A stretch of 8,081 nucleotides of DNA, taken from the NCBI GenBank assembly GCA_946478915.1, contig CAMLER010000209.1:1-8081 (forward strand), written 5' to 3'. Made by a program: the position numbers and the translations under genes. Shown piece by piece: positions 6,096-8,081 of the stretch. A model generated the notes under the pieces. It searched no databases. It was not told the origin of the DNA and was given only the letters and a program-made list of their open reading frames with translations. The stretch comes from an uncultured Chryseolinea sp. (GTDB lineage Bacteria; Bacteroidota; Bacteroidia; Cytophagales; Cyclobacteriaceae). Each line of letters starts with the position of its first letter. The stretch's first letter is position 1.

Positions 6096-7220
6096 ATGGC
6101 AGTGAACTTACCATATATTATTGATCAGGTTTGTAGAATTGTAGTTGGGGGGCTCTTTATTTTTTCGGGCTTGATAAAGCTCAATGACCCTGTTGGAACT
6201 GAAATTAAGCTTGAAGAATATTTTGAGGTATTCGGTCAGGACTTTGGTTCGTTTTTTCTTGTCTTTAAACCCATTGCGCTTGAGCTGGGGATGTTCCTGA
6301 TCGTTCTTGAGGTCGTGCTCGGAATTGCAGTTCTCATCAATTACAGGATGGAAATCACAACGGTTGTTCTATTGGCACTGATCGTGTTTTTTACATTTCT
6401 CACGTTTTATTCAGCCTACTTCAACAAAGTTACAGACTGTGGATGTTTCGGAGACGCAATCAAATTAACGCCTTGGGAATCATTCATTAAGGATGTCATT
6501 CTTTTGATCCTGATTCTTCACTTGTTTTGGTATCGAAAGAGATTAAAGCCACTGCTACCATCGAATGTTGGTCATACAATCGTAGGCGCTACAACTATCA
6601 TAAGTTTTATCCTTGGCATTTATGCCGTGTTGCATTTGCCGTTTATAGACTTCCGCGCTTATCGAATTGGAAACAACATTCCCGAACAAATGAGGCCGGC
6701 CGAACAACCTGTATTCCAATATACTTTTTTGAATAAATCGGATGGTAAAAACATTCAATCTGATACTTACCTGACCGATACGACCCAGTACAAGTATGTC
6801 GGCGTAAAACAAACGAACGAGGACAAAACAAAGGCGAACATTACTGATTATGCTGTCTCCAGTGTAGAAGGTGAAGATGTGACACAAAATACTTTTGAGG
6901 GAACAAAATTGTTGTTTATCATATACGATGTGACCAAAGCATCCACAAAGAATATTGAGGATATTCGAACACTGATCAAGTCGTTGGATGGAAAGGTTGA
7001 AATGATGGCATTTACTTCCTCGACAGCAGATCAATTTGAAACGTTCAGGCACGAAAATCAGTTAGCCATACCTTACTACTTTGTAGATGCCACAGTTTTG
7101 AAAACCATCATTCGGTCCAATCCTGGTATCACGCTTTGGGTCAACGGTACGGTTAAGGGAATGTGGCATCATAACGATACGCCAGATGCGGAAGATGTGC
7201 TTCTGGCAGCGGCAGAATAA
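6096..7220 (+). CDS. MauE/DoxX-like membrane protein with thioredoxin-like C-terminal domain (BT_3928 type)
   Basis: This is a 374-residue inner-membrane protein. Five hydrophobic helices are visible at about 10-28, 60-82, 86-108, 130-146 and 160-181. FSGLIKLNDP after helix 1 and DCGCFGD (114-120, with Cys115 and Cys117) are typical of the MauE branch of the DoxX-like superfamily, whose members are linked to thiol redox and disulfide handling. The C-terminal part (about 205-374) resembles a thioredoxin fold: a strand LLFIIYDV (272-279), a later YYFVDAT, and a SNPGI turn (341-345) where the cis-Pro loop would lie. However, KASTKN sits where a CxxC would be, so this domain has no redox cysteines. 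This fits the conserved Bacteroidota family called BT_3928. The ATG at 6096 directly follows the 8-bp repeat array. aroK starts 9 bp after its stop. The physiological role is unknown. Confidence 0.85.
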   Translation: MAVNLPYIIDQVCRIVVGGLFIFSGLIKLNDPVGTEIKLEEYFEVFGQDFGSFFLVFKPIALELGMFLIVLEVVLGIAVLINYRMEITTVVLLALIVFFTFLTFYSAYFNKVTDCGCFGDAIKLTPWESFIKDVILLILILHLFWYRKRLKPLLPSNVGHTIVGATTIISFILGIYAVLHLPFIDFRAYRIGNNIPEQMRPAEQPVFQYTFLNKSDGKNIQSDTYLTDTTQYKYVGVKQTNEDKTKANITDYAVSSVEGEDVTQNTFEGTKLLFIIYDVTKASTKNIEDIRTLIKSLDGKVEMMAFTSSTADQFETFRHENQLAIPYYFVDATVLKTIIRSNPGITLWVNGTVKGMWHHNDTPDAEDVLLAAAE

Positions 7221-7229
7221 TTCGCCCCT

Positions 7230-7730
7230 ATGAAAATTTTTCTAGTCGGTTTAGCTGGTTCCGGTAAAACAACCTTAGGAAAGCAACTGGCTGTTGAGTT
7301 GGACCTTCCATTTGTCGACCTGGATTGGGAAATCGAAAAGCAGGAGAACAAATCCGTTCGTGAAATTTTCAGTCAACTTGGTGAAGACTATTTTCGAAAA
7401 GTTGAGTCGGAATTGCTGCGGGAATGGGCAGGCTCGCAAAAAGATTTTGTGATGGCCACCGGCGGCGGGGCTCCATGTTTTTTCGAAGGGATGCAGATCA
7501 TCAATAGTTCAGGTCTTAGTATCTTCCTGGATGTGTCTATCGATGTTCTCAATAGTCGGCTTACAGCCGCAACAGATAGACCGCTGCTCGACAGTACCGG
7601 AGAAGATGACCGTATAAAAAAGATTACGTTCTTGCGGGACACCAGACTACCGGTGTATCGCAAAGCTCACATCGTTCTGCAAGATACATCCCTTGCGAGT
7701 GTATTGCGCGCCATCAAACTTAAAAAGTAA
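7230..7730 (+). CDS. aroK: Shikimate kinase
   Basis: AroK phosphorylates shikimate with ATP to shikimate 3-phosphate in the cytoplasm, on the way to chorismate, aromatic amino acids and p-aminobenzoate. The 166-residue length is normal for the family. A Walker A motif is at 7-14 (GLAGSGKT). Shikimate-site residues are Asp32 in DLDWEIE, Arg56 in FRKVESE and the GGG at 78-80. RPLL at 117-120 belongs to the lid, and RLPVY at 139-143 provides the late Arg-Pro-Tyr motif near the adenine site. No key residue is missing. The ATG at 7230 lies 9 bp after the stop of the MauE-like gene with no promoter between them, so the two are probably co-transcribed. The 3' end overlaps the convergent beta-barrel gene by 11 bp. 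Confidence 0.95.
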   Translation: MKIFLVGLAGSGKTTLGKQLAVELDLPFVDLDWEIEKQENKSVREIFSQLGEDYFRKVESELLREWAGSQKDFVMATGGGAPCFFEGMQIINSSGLSIFLDVSIDVLNSRLTAATDRPLLDSTGEDDRIKKITFLRDTRLPVYRKAHIVLQDTSLASVLRAIKLKK

Positions 7731-8081
7731 AGCCTAGCGTGAGAATGTAGCTTGCCATTTTTAGCTTTTGGAACGCCACCGGGTCCGGTCCAATGCTGGA
7801 AAAGTACGGCGACCTGGTACCTTCTGTGGAGCTGAATACTGCACCGAAGTCGGCAAAAAATCTATCCATTTTCAAACCCAAACCTCCGCTAAATGACTGG
7901 ATACTCCGGTCTATTCCGCTCTTGGTGCGATGTGGGTCAGCCATGTAGTTGTAACCCGCGCGCACGCGGAAAATGTCATGCCGAAATTCAGCACCTACTC
8001 GATAGTTCACCACAGATTTGTAGGCAGATTTGATCCCATCGTTTTCAGGATTGAAATCTCCGGTGATATCGGAATTGTATT
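7720..8081 (-). CDS. Outer-membrane beta-barrel protein, C-terminal part (possibly OmpP1/FadL-like)
   Basis: The last 119 codons of a leftward gene are visible; the frame is open to the right edge, so the true start is outside. The GTG at 8011-8013 is just an internal valine. The sequence shows alternating polar and hydrophobic strands separated by polar turns: NYRVGAEFRH, FRVRAGYNYMADPH, SFSGGLGLKM, RFFADFGAVFS and ASYILTLGFTF. It ends in phenylalanine, the C-terminal signal read by the BAM complex. The pattern of an aromatic girdle and a final GFTF strand fits an outer-membrane barrel, and the RVRAGYNY stretch recalls the last strands of OmpP1/FadL/TodX transporters in Bacteroidota. The exact family cannot be fixed from this fragment. 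Its stop lies inside the aroK 3' end, with no room for a terminator between the two genes. Confidence 0.75.
   Translation of the reverse strand, partial: YNSDITGDFNPENDGIKSAYKSVVNYRVGAEFRHDIFRVRAGYNYMADPHRTKSGIDRSIQSFSGGLGLKMDRFFADFGAVFSSTEGTRSPYFSSIGPDPVAFQKLKMASYILTLGFTF

Noticed and set aside
5911..6114. A 67-residue minus-strand reading frame with SNFLIFQF-type repeats
   Set aside because: It is the reverse translation of the 8-bp tandem repeat plus the 3' end of the DUF1599 gene. Repeats of this kind yield spurious Ser/Phe/Gln-rich proteins.
6555..7052. A 165-codon minus-strand open frame
   Set aside because: It lies wholly inside the MauE-like gene, whose protein is clearly recognisable. 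Its translation is rich in Cys, Ile and Arg without family motifs.
1..8081. Search for tRNA, rRNA, CRISPR, insertion sequences and attachment sites
   Set aside because: No cloverleaf, spaced direct-repeat array, transposase motif or terminal inverted repeat was found by reading both strands.

Overview
The window looks like chromosomal DNA of a Bacteroidota bacterium, probably of the Cytophagales/Chitinophagales type. The reasons are: no clear Shine-Dalgarno sites; a good match to the Bacteroidota promoter consensus (TTTG, about 19 bp, TAnnTTTG) just before cdaA; a folP-cdaA pair; a MauE/DoxX-like membrane protein of the 'BT_3928' type beside a duplicated DUF1599 protein; and an AT-rich 8-bp tandem repeat between genes. 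This assignment is inferred from content. No rRNA, tRNA, CRISPR array, transposon or phage gene was seen.

Layout. The left part reads leftward: folP (dihydropteroate synthase, 4562-5458), cdaA (membrane diadenylate cyclase making c-di-AMP, 3632-4495), a 1077-residue exported protein with about 14 WD40 repeats and a C-terminal caspase-like peptidase (364-3597), and the first 92 residues of a small two-helix membrane protein that runs off the left edge (1-276). The right part reads rightward from a 32-bp divergent spacer: a duplicated DUF1599 protein (5491-6030), a MauE/DoxX-like protein with a cysteine-less thioredoxin-like tail (6096-7220), and aroK (shikimate kinase, 7230-7730). aroK overlaps by 11 bp the convergent 3' end of an outer-membrane beta-barrel gene that runs off the right edge (7720-8081).

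How the genes may work together. FolP and AroK both serve folate supply, since AroK feeds chorismate and hence p-aminobenzoate synthesis. CdaA makes an essential or envelope-related second messenger in many bacteria. The WD40-caspase gene lies only 34 bp behind cdaA and could be co-transcribed with it. Its signal peptide points to the periplasm, so a direct c-di-AMP-to-protease link is speculative. The most unusual DNA element is a run of nine 8-bp units (6023-6094). It contains the DUF1599 stop codon and fills the whole leader of the next gene.
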